Shown: positions 47,569-60,519, counted from the stretch's first letter. The stretch: 64,000 bases of DNA from Craterostigma plantagineum (GCA_027422505.1 JAPQWV010001332.1:1-64000); one strand, 5' to 3'. Notes: generated from the sequence alone by a model not told the origin. Program-made: numbers and translations.

Positions 47569-48400
47569 AAATGCCCAGGTATAATACTGAAACTTTTTCT
47601 CCAAAATATTTTCTAAAATCTACAATTGTCCGAGCTCGATATTTATTGTGTATATACCCTTGATCTGAAGCTTTGCTGCTTTGGACTGAACCCTTTGGCC
47701 TTTATTGTCTTTCGCAGTTCTTGAAATTAAATAAATCACACCAGCATTTAATAATCCGTTTAATTGTTCTTTGTCGTTATATTTTAATTCAACATCAATA
47801 GTCAAGACCAACAAGTTAGAATTGAAATTATGTGATATCACGATCCAATTTTAATCTAACCTTTGCTAATTCCCAAAGATTGATTTCTTTTTTTCCTGGG
47901 CAGAATAAAAAGGGATATTGATTCTCAGTGGCTAAACTTTCCCTAGACCTGAAATCTCATTTATCTCCCATGACTTTTAGATGCTAATCATATGATATTT
48001 TCTCATCATTAGACGAGTTTCGTCCTTAGATGACGAAAAATAGCCCATTATATCTCAATTAAAAATTTCCATCACAAAGTCATATCGGCCACTATGTGTC
48101 CATGGGCCTTAGAAAAAAATATTGAAGATTAGAGCTTCCCAGCACGTAAAAATTAGAGCTCGTGGTGGGCGGGCTGGAATATTTTAGCGGCCTGCCGAAA
48201 ATAAATAATAGTATTAAATAATAGATATATAAGCATTAATTTTGATGTTTTTGTGTTGTGTTTGTACGTTAATAACAAATAAATTAATATTACAGAAATT
48301 GATTAAATAGATATATTTTCCAAAATTTTTTGGTATGAAAAAATCCATTACCACATCAAAGGTTTTTTTACAATGCACCTCTCATTCATTTCGCACACAT
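47569..48400. other. AT-rich intergenic region
   Basis: No open frame above 73 codons and no motif. A GGCGGGCTGGAATATTTTAGCGGCCTGCCG patch near 48166-48197 is GC-rich for the region. Confidence 0.45.
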
Positions 48401-48407
48401 AACACAG

Positions 48408-50290
48408 CTAAAACAGCTCATGATCAATTCTACTAACAAAAATCTTGTCTTGAGATGATCTTGCTTTGATGCCCAGTCCTCTCAATCTCCATTTGACTCT
48501 AGTTACATCACTCATCGCAATAAGCAGGGGTTGTATCTTGTTGCATGGCATCTCCGCATGAACTCTTCTGTTGCGTTCTCTCCATATATAATATACCGCA
48601 GCTGTATAACATGCTGCCATAACTTGAAACGAATAGCTTTCTTCTTCGCAATCCCCTGGATCCACTCTTTCCAAGCATGCAGCCACGGACATAGACCCTG
48701 CATCCATGATGAAATCTTCAATATAACCTGCTTACTATACACATTCAAAAGTAGATGTTGGGACTCTGTTGCATTCTCACAGAGCCTACACCGGGGGTCC
48801 TGAACTTGTATGTTCCATTCCAACAATCTATCAAAGGTCAACATCTTTCCCCACATAGCTAACCAACCTATAAAGCTACGTTTTGGTACGTTAACCTTGT
48901 TCCATACAGCTGCTTTGTAAGCCCACGCCTCCTTTTCCGCGTGCAACCATAAGTAGCCCGAAGTTGTGGTGTATATTCCTGAAGCATTCCCTTTCCATTT
49001 GCCCTAACGATAACCATCACAGAATAACACTTTTAATTTATTAAGTTTCCTCCAGAACCAGCAGCAGTCAGCTGGTGCTTGGTGACTCCAAAAATCTCCA
49101 TTTTTCAAGTACACTCCGTTCATCCATCTAACCCACAGTCTTTCAGCTTTGATGCTAGATCACATACTTGATTCCCTAATAAGCCATTGTTCCAGCGTTC
49201 ACAGTTTTTCAGTCCCAACCCTCAATCTTTCTTAGACCTGCAAATTGTATCCCAACTAATCAGAGAAGTGTACCTTCTACCAATGCTTCCATTCCATAAA
49301 TACTCACAGCTACTGCATTTGAAGTTGCTTTGCAGAAAATCAACAAATCATCGGCAAAACAAAGATTTAACCAATCTGAGATTTTTGCACAGGGATGGAA
49401 TCTGAAGTTTTTATGATATGAGTTAGCTTGCATTTTCCTGGAGAGATATTCCATGATAATGACAAATAACAGAGGAGACATAGGGTCCCCCTGTCTAAGC
49501 CCTCTTTTGCCTACTATACTATTGCCCCTTTGCCCATTCAGACTAATAGTAAAGGAGGTAGAAGTCACACATTCCATGATCCACTTTATGAATTTTGGGG
49601 GAACCTTAAGCAACTCAAGCCAGCTTGTAAGAAATTCCAAGAAACCATATCATATGCTTTTCTAAGATCTACTTTCATGAGACATCTAGGAGAAGCGTTT
49701 CTCCTATTATATAATCTCAGCAAGTCTTGGCTTATTAGAATATTATGCACAATAGGACCTCCCTTTGACGAAAGCTCCTTGATTCTCATTGATAATCTTA
49801 GGCAGTATAGATTTGATCCTCCACATATCAGCTTAGAGATGCACTTGTAGATAGTATCACATAGGTCTGAACTCAGCAGCACAAATAGGATTTTCAATCT
49901 TAGGAATTAAGGTAATGGTAATACCATTATTTCCTTTAGCAGCCTACTCTTGCAAAGAATCGTTTAATTGCCTCTATAACATCTGGTCCAACCTCCTCCC
50001 AGGCTTTCTTGAAAAACCACTTCCATATCCATCTGGACCTGGGGCAGAATCTTCATGAATAGCCCACATGGCTTCTTAATGTCCCCGTCAGAAACCCCTG
50101 AATAAGCTGAAGCTGATCCCTTATATTGAGTACAGACCTTTGTGTAATAACACTACCATCCAACTCTGCATGTTGCTCAGATTCTATCCCAAAATGCTTC
50201 TGTAGTACTCAGTGAAGTGCTCCAACAATTCTTCCTGATTCTACCCCAATAATGAGGGGCCTGCTCGCCAGAGCTTTGACGGGGCCGGTT
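48408..50290 (-). pseudogene. LINE (non-LTR retrotransposon) remnant, RT and zf-RVT parts
   Basis: Minus strand, in order: EDSAPGPDGYGSGFFKKAW around 50060-49990; ISQDLLRLYNRR and KVDLRKAYDMVSW (49770-49650) of the reverse transcriptase; LRQGDPMSPLLFV and the catalytic FADDLLIF (49345-49320); then the zf-RVT region (48946-48512) with KRSFIGWLAMWGKMLTFDRL and CRLCENATESQHLL. The apurinic endonuclease, the start and the RNase H are missing or unreadable. Several stops and frame changes occur. This is a 5'-truncated, inactive L1-type copy. Confidence 0.88.
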
Positions 50291-51740
50291 CGTTTTGACA
50301 CCTCTAATATAAATAAAATGTTGTTGTAGTTATGAATATTTTATTATAAAATATGTTTGCCATGATCTTATTTGTCGGCAAGGTTGGTATGCATCGCATC
50401 ATAGCAAACGCATCGCCATCCACGAAATTGTTAACATGATCTCATCAATTGATTTCTCCAATTGCTCCATTATTGCTTCATAAATCATAATTACGTTACT
50501 CGAATGCCATTATATCAATACCTTCATCATTAATTTTGAGTATAAAGCAAACATTTTTTTATTTATATTTATATCAACAAGCATGGAGAGAATTATGTAA
50601 ATGGTGTTATTTGGAGAATCAAATACAAAACTAGTTGAGTTATTATGACTGTTACAAACTAATCAACTTTTCAAATTCTAACTATCATTATTATCATTTC
50701 TAACACCAACATATGTAAAATTACAAACTTTCGGTAATATTTATCTTAAACTAACATAAAGCTTGTTCATAATTATATTTTACCAAACTCATTTTTTATT
50801 TATCCAAATATATTAATTAAAGAAATAAATAAAATGAAAATAAACGTAATCTAACTTTCGCTCCCATGTGACTAAATAAATAATAATTATTATAAAAAAC
50901 ATGCTTTTACTATTGTTTATTAGTTACTTAAATCAACAAAACTAAAAAATCGAATAATCTCACAGTTACTTGGACAACGAGTATTCTTGTTCTTGGTAAA
51001 CCATACCGTCCCTCAAGTTAATCATTCCAGTCAAGGGTAATGTTGATACTTGTCAAATCTTCCCGGAAAATTAACCTTTTATTAGAATACGATTATTTGA
51101 ACATTTGAGGATTATTAATTTTTTCTTAATTTATTTCAGCGTTAATACTACTTTCCAAATATTAAAGAAAAATAATAATTATTATAATAACAATAATATA
51201 GTTTAGTTGAAAGTGGTGTCTTTTATTCCCGTCGAAATTTATCCTACGTTAAATATTTTGTCGTTAAAAAATGAATTGTGGTGAATTATATAATTATTAG
51301 TAATTGTGTTACTAACTCAAACTAATAACTTCCGAAAATATTGTAATGTTGAAAAGGTTTGTGGTGAAAAATTAAAAGAATAATATTTATAATTAAAAAG
51401 TTTATTAGTTTGTAATAGTTTTAATATCGCAACTAGTTTTGTCATTACCAAAATAACACTATTTACGTAATTCTCTGGTATCGAAACTCAAAACTCATCT
51501 TAAATATAGTACAAAACGAATAAAATTCCTCTATAAGATGAATGACATAACTGTATCAATAAGAAAATAGAAAGAATTCCACCAATAATCATCATTTAAT
51601 TCACCCAATTTACCTCCTCTTTGGTATTTATCTAAATAATTCGTAATTGTTTCGGCTTCTAATAATACGAGCTCCATGCTAGTAGCGTCCAAATGGGCCA
51701 TTAGGCCCGCCCGAAATTACATCGGGCCCCCGCAAATGTT
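50291..51740. other. AT-rich intergenic region
   Basis: Very AT-rich with no open frame of interest. It contains many short A/T runs and words such as TAATAATTATTATAA, and may include worn MITE or matrix-attachment-like DNA. Nothing specific can be supported. Confidence 0.5.
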
Positions 51741-51747
51741 TATTAAT

Positions 51748-52755
51748 TCAAATAAAAATCCCCACCACCACAGCCGACATAACAGCGACGCCCACCCCCA
51801 TCTCAAGGCGGCGCGTGGACGGCCAACCGCCGTTAGCATCCAACTCCCCTTCGTAGATCATGCCGCCAACCGCCTGCTGAGGATCCTCGGAGCTCGACGC
51901 CGACGACGACTTCTTCCCCGCGCTGGGCGAAGGGCAGAAGGTGATGACGTAGTCGGCGGCGCTGGCGCCGCACGTGAACGTGCTCGTACGGTCGTCGTAG
52001 GCGTAGCTGTACGCCTGAGGACACTTGCTCTTAAACGCCGCCGAGTACTTCGACGGCCGGCAGACGTCCGGCGCGGCGTACGCGCCGCTGCAGCAGTACT
52101 CGTCTCTCCTGAACGCATCGCACGCGCTCCTGCACGCGACGGTTGCCCCGCCGTCGTCGTCCGCCGTCAGTCTGAGCTCCGTCGGACATCCTCCGTTCAG
52201 ATCTGAGACGCACCCCGTCGCCGTACCAGTTTGCTCCGCCGCCCTGAGGCACAACCAGCACCGCGAGGTTGTAGCCGTCGACGAGGCTCACGTCGTAGAA
52301 GTCCCTATCGGCGTCGCCGTCGAGCTTGAACTCCGCCAGGGTCGCCGGAGGCTCCGCACCGCCGCCGTTGCACTCGATTCTCCCCGAGCCGCAGTCGCCG
52401 GTGAGGCACGCGAATTTCCCGGTGGTTTGGTCCGTCGAACAGTGGGTGCGGCCCCAGAAACGGCCGCCCCACGAGTCGGGGGCGGCGACGGCCTTAGATT
52501 CCGACGGCGGCAGGGCGAAGCCGGTGGTGGTTAACGGCGGGGCTCCGGCGTTTGAGAGGATTCCCGGCCACACAGTGTAGAGCACTTGTTTACTATCGTG
52601 AATGTCGCCGATGAGTAGACAACTGCAAAAGAATAATAAATTCTTTTAAGTACGGAAAATTGAACGCAGTGAAGAAGATGCTCTATACGGCGTCGTTTGG
52701 CACCTGCTATGAAGGAATTGAATAGGATGAGAAAGCATAGTTGTACTTTTGCCAT
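51748..52755 (-). CDS. thaumatin-like protein with C-terminal hydrophobic (possible GPI) tail
   Basis: Two exons: 52755-52704 encodes the start of a signal peptide (MAKVQLCFLILFNSFIA), then after an 81-bp intron 52622-51748. Together about 308 aa. Family landmarks: TFTIVNKC, VWPGILSNAG, GRTHCSTD, TGDCGSGRIECNGGGA, PATLAEFKLDG, DFYDVSLVDGYN, GCPTELRLTA, EYCCSGAY and KCPQAYSYAYDD, giving the usual set of disulfide cysteines. After the core there is a Ser-rich linker and a hydrophobic end (GVGVAVMSAVVVGIFI), as in membrane- or GPI-anchored members of the family; these are cell-wall or defence-related. Two one-base shifts interrupt it, one lost base near 52581 and one extra G near 52226. They cancel only partly, so the middle is out of frame. 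A TATA box lies 83 bp upstream. Confidence 0.88.
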
Positions 52756-52837
52756 CAGAGTAGAAGATTTAATGTGTTGAAGAAGGAGAAGAAGAATCTA
52801 TCAGAGTTTGAAAAGGGAATATAAAGGAAAAAGTTCG

Positions 52838-52846
52838 TTTATATAG
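52838..52846 (-). promoter_or_regulatory. TATA box of the thaumatin-like gene
   Basis: CTATATAAA on the minus strand, 83 bp upstream of the ATG, which predicts a leader of about 50 bases. Confidence 0.55.
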
Positions 52847-52849
52847 ATA

Positions 52850-54460
52850 GAGATATAGTAAAGCATGTAGGTAGGGAGATATTTGTTTCTCTTTCTTTTT
52901 ATGTTGAAGTTGTAATGAATTGAAATTGCTAAAAATTTAGCCTTATGCATGCAAATAGAATGTAACTCGTTCAAGTAACTCAATCTTAACTTATTGCTTA
53001 CGTGTCAGTAATTTTGTTGATATGGTTGTCAAGAAAATCTATATATAGAATTAAGTTTCTATAAATTTTAAGTAAAATATATAGGTCAAATGATTGAGCT
53101 CTCCTAATTTATATACGTAAATGTTAGGCTCTCCTGAATCATATAGGTCAAGTGAAGGTCCCGATAGCTTCTTCTTTACCATAGGTTAGAGTTATATTCT
53201 CTTGAATTTCTTGATTATCATAAATAACGATTTGAATTAGTTTTAAGTATCAATCAAATTCGAGAACTACAATTGTTGACAGGAATATATATTGCGGCAA
53301 TTGACAGATTGTAACGCTTTTAATTTAAAAAATAATAATAGTAGCGATATCCCGAAAACGGACAACTTGCAAAAGTTTCAAATAAAAAAATGGTAATAAT
53401 ATCCCAAAAACAGACAACTTGCAAAAGTTTCAACCCATGAAGTAACAATGACGCAGGTTTTTTATGTGATCTTTATTATATTCTCATTAGAATGAAGAGA
53501 AGATTTTATTTTCCTTTTCAAAAGTGTCGTCAAGATATTTCGTGCCACAATTATTATATTGCTTTGGAAATCGTATGTTGCCCTTGATTTCTGTTTATAA
53601 GTAGGGTAGGGTCACGTAATATATATTCCCACTTAACATATGCATGTATGTTTAGTTCATATATGATCGGCAACTGTTTTAATTGTAATAGACACAAGGT
53701 TCCAATTTGTGTAGGGTCCATTTTAGAATTGAGGCCGTCACATAAATTAGACTTTTGAGTCATATTAAAGATTGATGATGTTACACCATTATATATTTCT
53801 TGATAGATTGATTCCCAATCACATTGACCTATGAGTAAGGGCAAATTTCAAGCGTGATACTCAACCATTAAACCAAAGCCACGAGGATCAAATTTTGTCG
53901 AGTGAAGGCCCATTTCCAAGTATACGAATCAACGTCTTAATCGTACGTGATCTCATACTACGAATTAAAATACACGGTACTAATCCCAGTGTGATATTCA
54001 AATTGCTCGACAAGATATGCAATAATTCATTGCATCTATTAAGATTGCAATTATATGTCTCAAGCTGCACGAAATGACGTTAGAAGCACAACCCATCTCA
54101 TGGATGTTATGTTAATCAAGCAACAGACACAATCATCGCTATTTCTGTTTGAAAGATCAGATTTATCATAATGCGTTCTTTTTGCAACCAAAACGTTGAA
54201 TTGAAATCAAGAATTCTCATTGCATGGGAGAATACATAGCAGTCGCCTAGTCCAAAAAGAAAAAGAATATCAGGCTATGTAAGAAACTTGCTTACAAACC
54301 TAAAAATCAAAGATGGGAATCTTTGAACTTTGCTTGATCGTTCAGCAAGAATCTTTACCCGGACAAGATGGATACATTAATGGGCTCGAATGATCGACCA
54401 TAAATAACACACCCGCCAATACATGATTTTCGTAACCTCGACCAAAAAGAAGGTGAAGTA
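52850..54460. other. intergenic region without a gene
   Basis: AT-rich. Short open frames at 53554-53844 and 53888-54077 have no familiar motif, and the latter is open on both strands. Confidence 0.5.
53325..53432. repeat. short tandem duplication, about 52 bp unit
   Basis: AATATCCC(A/G)AAAAC(G/A)GACAACTTGCAAAAGTTTCAA occurs at about 53345 and again at 53398, each preceded by TAATAATAGT or TAATAA. Confidence 0.85.
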
Positions 54461-54469
54461 TAGCAAGAG

Positions 54470-55983
54470 TTAAGTATGCGTACTGCGCTGTTTCGCAAGG
54501 CGTCTGAGAAAACGAGCGAGAGATCTTCTGGCATTTGCAGCTTTAGACTCTGTATTTCCATTTTCCTCCGTATGAACCTTCCTCACCAATTGTCTAAGTT
54601 CCTAAAGAACGATGAAAATTTACCGTTAGGACTGTAAATGAGCTCAAGTTTAAAAGGGCAAACTGAACCATATTAAAAGCAAAGGCTATAAAATAGGAGC
54701 TCAAGAGCAGAGGAAAAAAAATGCACCAAGCGTTCATGGGTACCCAAGGAGATGAATGGTTTGCCCAAGTTCAAATTTTTACGAAGATATGGGCGTGTGT
54801 TTTAACTAACCTGTCGATCGAATTCCACATCTCGGAGAGAATAAACCTCGTTGGTGATGCTGATATCTCTATCGATGAGACCATCGCACCATTTTTTCGC
54901 GACAGTGATTTCCAACGACTCCTGCAAATGAAGAAATAATATTACCATCATCGGCAAGAGCAGTAAAGAGGGCTTTACTGACTCGTTTTCAGCTATTAAA
55001 ATTTTCGGGTATCTAAATACCTCTTCTTCTTCTTCATCATCATCATCATCTTTTAGTTCTCCCACTACGTTCTCTTCTTCTTCATCAAGAAGGGAAAAGG
55101 TTTCTGCACCTGCTAATTTAAGAAACTTGCCAGTGTCTCCATCTTTTGTCGCCTGAATTAAGCCGTCCAAGAGTTCAGGTTCGGCTTCTCTCAGCAATCT
55201 TCCTAACAATGAGTATCAAATCTTCGTTATACTAATTTTAAGTGTGTGGCAGAACAGAGACAATTTCTTTGCTCACTCCTCACCTATGTAGTTGAACTGT
55301 CTGCGCTTCCCTTCACGAACATCACGCCCTAATCTCTGCGACATTTTTACAAACAGTTTACCTTCGACAGCAACTCAAACAGATGTACAAAAGATAAGCA
55401 CAAAGAACGAGCAAGGAAAACCATCCAAAGGAAAAAAAAAAAAGCATAACTAAACATAAGCGTAGAAGAATGACGGCGTTTTGATCACCTTCACCAGCAT
55501 TATAGCATCAAACACCTCTTGATCAAGAGAAGCCACTCTGCACAAAGCTCACTCAAACACACAGAAACGTCAGAAAGCTCGCTCAAAAAAACTCTACTTG
55601 AACACATTCGAATCCTCAAAGAGCAATTACCTAAGGATTCGCTTGATTTGGGATGTAGAGAACGTGGCCAAGTCCATACCCCACCGCACAGCACGTCGAG
55701 CCTCGCGCTTTCTCTCGTTTCGGCTCCTTCTCGCACCGCTTCCATCGGAATCTGAACCGTCGCCGTCGCTCCCTCCGACGTTATCGCGCGGCAAAGGTAC
55801 CTTGGAAGGCCTCAAAGCGCGCGAGCGAAAATGGACTTCTCTCGACAAAGGCGAGCTCAACGGTAGGTAAGGCGAGCTAGCTAACGCGCGTGACGGATAC
55901 GCGCAAAGTAAAGATATCGACGGCGAGCGACGGTGGCGCCACCGTGGTAGGAGTTGAATTAGCGGCCTCAGCAGATGAGCCAT
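54470..55983 (-). CDS. DarP/YjgA-family (DUF615) ribosome-associated protein, organelle-targeted
   Basis: Six exons with matching phases give 292 aa: 55983-55631, 55537-55489, 55335-55284, 55202-55021, 54921-54811, 54601-54470. Residues 1-70 are Arg/Ser/Pro-rich without acidic residues (MAHLLRPLIQLLPRWRHRR), a mitochondrial or plastid transit peptide. From about residue 90 the conserved domain appears: RSRNERKREARRAVRWG, then VASLDQEVFDAIMLVK, KRRQFNYIGRLLRE, a variable acidic insert (DDDDDEEEEE), KKWCDGLIDRD and ELRQLVRKVHTEENGNTESK. Bacterial YjgA/DarP helps late assembly of the large ribosomal subunit; an organelle ribosome role is inferred. The acidic insert and the transit peptide are the plant additions. 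No frameshift is seen. Confidence 0.88.
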
Positions 55984-57459
55984 TCCGCGCTCTTCTTTCC
56001 CAACGTGGACTCCGATTTTTCACCGCAACTTTAATGGGCTTCAACGCTTTGGGCCCAATTAAAGAAGCCCAATTAATGTAATTTATAATTTTCCTATGTT
56101 ATTACAGGTGTGGAATTGGTGTGGAAAAGAAAACGCACGAAAGGAAAATCAAAATCAACGAAATACTAATTCTTTGTCATGTCTGGTTGGGTAAAGCAAA
56201 AGGAAATTTGTTTTCTAAGAAAACTAATAATTCCGTTTGGTTCTGTTGAAAGGAAAACACAGTGGACACTAATATGATTTAAAAATGTTTCGTCTAAGTC
56301 TCTTTACCTCCGTTACTAATTTCGTCCAATAAATATCTGTTACACTTACTATGATCAATTTATTTATTACATTTATTTTTAAAAACCTTATTCAATTAAT
56401 AATCTCATCTTTACAAGAACATGTAACACGCCATATTGTATAATTTGAAAATATCTTCTCAATAACTTATTTGTCTAAATATAATAACATACGGATAAAA
56501 ACTAAAACATAATCTTCTTATAAACTCCAAAGAGTAAATTACTATCATATATCAATAATTTGTCTCAAATACCAAATAACGAAGAGGTATTTTACAAATA
56601 CGTGATAAAAAGAGCCATTAGAAAGCACATAACAAATGTTATGAAAATTTTATCAACGAAATACTATGCTAAATCATTATCAAATATCTCACACCATATT
56701 TAACGAGCAACAACAATCTCTTCTGTGCACTAGGACATTTGTGAAAAGCACGAGGAGCACCTATATCGGCGGTAAGTTTTTGATATACCGTCATTTGAGA
56801 GATCTCCGTCATTCCACCAACTAATGCAATCTCGTTGAAGAGTTCTTCAGTGTAGTTTCATTGATTTTCCATGTTGAATTACTGCAACAACTTCACTTAT
56901 ACCAGCAATTCATCATTGAAATTTCTTCACTTATCATGTCTACCATTCTCGTTTTCTTCTTTCTTGGTTCTTCAGTTGGAAGTCTCGGGTAAAAGATTCT
57001 TCATTAGCATCGTCTTTTCCATCATTCCATCCATCTCTCTCTTGTTCTTCCAAAGGATGCTTCTCATTGTTGTGTTCTTTTCTCCACTCCCTTCGCCTTT
57101 GTTTCACACCAACTGCCCGGAAACCGTTGCACAATCTTTTCCAAAAATCTCACCAAATTCTCATAATTTGAAAATGGCGTATACCTCAAATAAGATGCAC
57201 TAGCAGTAGGTTTCGCCTAGAAAAAAAGTTATATTGTCAAAAGTATTAAGTCATCTATGCATAACAACAACAGTACATATTTCAAATATATCAACATGAA
57301 GAGCACTATTACATACATCCATATCGTATGCTACCAAGTAATGCAATGGTCACAAACCAATGCTACATGCAGAGAATAGCATAATATAGCCCTTTATTAA
57401 AATATAAATGATCATATCAAGCATTGTATCATTGGTATTGAATAGCAGAAAATATGCCC

Positions 57460-57960
57460 AACAAACTCAAATATCATCATAGCAAGCAAATATCGAATAT
57501 AAAGATAGCAGAATATGCCCAACAATTTCAATATAAATCATATCATTTATTGCATGACATATTGTCTTAAAAATAATCATAAAAAGTTGTGTAATTTTGA
57601 TAACATAAAGTAAATACCTTAAGATAGGCATCCCCAACCCCCGCCTCGGCTTCAATCGTCTTGGATGTATATTGAAACCCCAATCCACTACCATTCCGTA
57701 GAATATCTTTGACTTCAGCAAGGTGTTTCTTCAATGTTTTGACACGGTTTTGACGTGCGTAGAATCACAGAAAATGTGAAATGTTGAAGAGACATTGACA
57801 GCATTTGCTTTATAGGCTGTTCGTGTAAACACACCTCCAATCTTTTGTCCTTTGAGCTTTTGTTCCATTAAGCCATCAACAAGGCAAGCATCCGTTTCAT
57901 CGTTCCATTTGAGATTTTTCTCTCAAGGGTTGCGGAGTCTTCTAAATCATCTCCATGTTG
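57460..57960 (-). pseudogene. Myb/SANT-like protein of the Harbinger element
   Basis: Minus strand 57925-57720 reads LKWNDETDACLVDGLMEQKLKGQKIGGVF, the opening of the Myb/SANT-like domain found in Harbinger ORF1 and related host genes. It is followed after a stop by YGMVVDWGFN (57700-57670), matching the G-F-W-D end of the fold. A frame break separates the two parts. Confidence 0.6.
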
Positions 57961-58249
57961 TAGTTGCTTAGAAATATAAATATGACAGATAATTTAATTT
58001 AACAGAAATTTACCCGATAATACAATAATACTATTAAAATACCGCATCACCTTGTAGTTACGAACCATATTTTGTGGTTGAATCATAAGATTAAAAAAAT
58101 AGCAAATTCTAGAACTAATATCAATCCAGCAAACATTGTTCATATATAACAAAAAAAACAGAATAATAGTGTAATACAATTAATGGCCATGGTTATAATC
58201 CCTCCACATAAGATTTGCTATTTATTTATTAAAAACTAAAAAAGAAAAA

Positions 58250-59990
58250 CAATTCTTTCTCTCATCATTTCTCCGCCCTTACAGTCATCAACTAATATAG
58301 GGTAAGTTTCAGGTGTTCGTTTCATAAGCTCTTCATCAACTTCTACAATAATTCTTTATCGGGATCGACACCATCATATAGTTATGAAGAATGTAACATG
58401 CCAATACGATGTCGGTTGAGTTTCTTAACTAAAATAGGTCTCTGTTCCACTTCCTAATATGGGAAATTTTTCATTAGACCTCCGAAGGCTCTTTCAACAG
58501 CATTCCTCAACGAAGCATGAGGGAGGTTAAAGAGCTCATTCGGATTTTGTGGTTCATGTATACTATACTCCTTCAAATGATAACGAATACCACGGTACGG
58601 AGCGAGAAATCATGATTTTAGTTGATATCCCGCATCAACCAAATAGTATTTACCTAGACAATTATAATATGTGTTACTATTTCCCAACAAAGATAAATGA
58701 TATTAGATATAAATTAGAGGCAAGCTAATTTTCTTGTAGAATAATCACCTCGGGGAACAAGTAAACGGTCATGTTCTCTAGCTAAAGCATCTTTCAAGAT
58801 TATAGAGTCTAACGCTGATCCTTCCCAACCCATAGTGCATCTGTGAACTTCAAATCAAAAGAACATGGTACAAGAACATTTTGTGTCGGATATGATTTCC
58901 GTCCTCGATACCTTGGAGCATCAGTGGATGACACTCTAACACGAAAGCTTGAGCCGTCGATTGCACCTACACAATTCTGTAAGGATCTTATTAACGATTG
59001 AGTCTTGCCTTATGCTACACGTAATAACGATAAAATTTGGAATTGTTCTTGATCTCCTTAGGACACACTTCTCCATCAGGTTGGTTTTAAAAAGGTATTT
59101 TTTAAAGATATTATAGCTCTAAGAGCCTTGTTAAATTGTCTACTAACGGTCTCACCAGAACATCTAAACAAAATTCTAAATGTATGTTCCTCATATTTTG
59201 ACCCACAACATATAAGAATCTTGCAACATGTTCTCCCACGCTACTATAACTAGTATCTGTAAGGAGACCTCTATCTTTGATAATATATACAAGGTTTACG
59301 AATGCATATTTTTTCATTCGGAGCTGCTCCCAACAATCATTATCTTTTAATTTCACTAGACGTCTCTGTGATGCCCGGGGACGATGAGGGCGGGAGTGAT
59401 CGCCGGTGCCAGAGAGGTGCACGGACAAGGAGCGGCTCCTGGCAGGCTTTTAGGCAAAAAGGGTTACATGAACGAACCGATACGACACTCGAATGAGAGG
59501 GGATCCTGAGACTGGCAACATATGGGCGTGTCAGGTTAAGAATCGTATAAGAGAATTGATTGTACTATTCATGTCACCAAATGTCGACCTACCTTTTCGG
59601 GCGTCCATCTATAGAAACTCTGAAGTTAAGCGTGCTTGACTTGGGGCAATCTAGGATGGGTGACCCCCTGGGAAGTTTGCCCAAGGTGCGTGTGAGTGAG
59701 GACAAAACACTCTGAAAGGTTAAATGGTGGTACAGTGGAGCCAGACAATCAGCCGGAGTGTGGTGGGCCCAACCCCTTAGGTCCCGGTAAGGACCAAAGT
59801 GACACCCGGTATGGGACGGTATGCTACAGTCTCAATAAACTTTGCCTTTCATAATCACCCTCTATTGAACTTGACACATCTCTATATCTGATCCTCGAAT
59901 TAGTGAAACAAGAAAAACCGAATACGATGCATAAACCACAACACACGAAGCCGCCCAGTTTCTTACTTTATCCCATTGTTCGTCCTCGCA
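58250..59990 (-). pseudogene. HARBI1-type DDE transposase of the Harbinger element
   Basis: In minus-strand order: a hydrophobic helix near 59950; then, on the far side of a solo LTR, CWEQLRMKKYAFVNLVYII and VGEHVARFLYVVGQN (59330-59190); CVGAIDGSSFRVRVSS with the first catalytic Asp (58970-58930); PRYRGRKSYPTQNVLVPCSFD; ARENDRLLVPRG, then after a short intron YLVDAGYQ with the second Asp (58640-58620); and LPHASLRNAVERAFGGLMKNF with the catalytic Glu. A few frameshifts and stops occur. Apart from the LTR insertion the order of the DDE nuclease is complete. Confidence 0.85.
59367..59828 (+). mobile_element. solo LTR of a Cassandra-type TRIM, with 5S rRNA-like segment
   Basis: 462 bp from TGTGATGCCCGGGG to GGTATGCTACA, flanked on both sides by GTCTC (59362-59366 and 59829-59833), a 5-bp target-site duplication. 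Positions 59605-59670 read GAAGTTAAGCGTGCTTG and GGATGGGTGACC followed by CCCTGGGAAGT, the internal control region of 5S rRNA (box A and box C). Cassandra elements are the known plant LTR elements with a 5S domain in the LTR. No PBS, internal part or second LTR exists here, so it is a solo LTR. Confidence 0.88.
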
Positions 59991-60273
59991 TATATGCATC
60001 TACACGGTAAAAAGAAATGATATTCTAGGCTCTCAAATACTTTGAATGACAGGGACATGCTTAGCACTCATGCTTATGTTTTAACAACTAAACAGAATTG
60101 ATCCCATACAAGCATGACTATTCACAACATATTATCCACGGAGACAATTCATCGAACACATCGCAGGCATAGAACAGCAAGTAATTTCTTCGCACTGAGC
60201 TAAACAGAATCATCGATGCATCATATATTGTCTTCCTACCTAAAATAATAATCCTGAAATTATGACGTACCTC

Positions 60274-60519
60274 GTCTTCCAGACCATTGATAAGTTGGCG
60301 ATCCAAGCTTGTGATATTGTATTGATTGTCGTTGATTAGACCAAACTGAGAAGAACTTGCACCTCTTCGCACTGTAGATTTTGTCGATCGATGACTTTGA
60401 CTGTGGGACAAAGTTGAATGGCCTAGGGTTTGATTTGTATAAGGAAGCCTATGTTCTAAGTTTGATGAAGAATTTTTACTATTCGAGCTGGATAATTTTC
60501 CTCTTTGTTGAGAAGACAT
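60274..60519 (-). pseudogene. putative first exon of the Harbinger transposase gene
   Basis: 82 codons from an ATG at 60519 (MSSQQRGKLSSSNSKNSSSN) to a good donor GAG|GTACGT at 60273. Ser/Asn-rich start, ending LINGLEDE. It lies on the same strand directly upstream of the transposase and inside the suggested element ends. I do not recognise a domain. Confidence 0.35.

Noticed and set aside
59600..59680. Functional 5S rRNA gene
   Set aside because: Only the internal control region is similar; it lies inside a bounded LTR with a target-site duplication.
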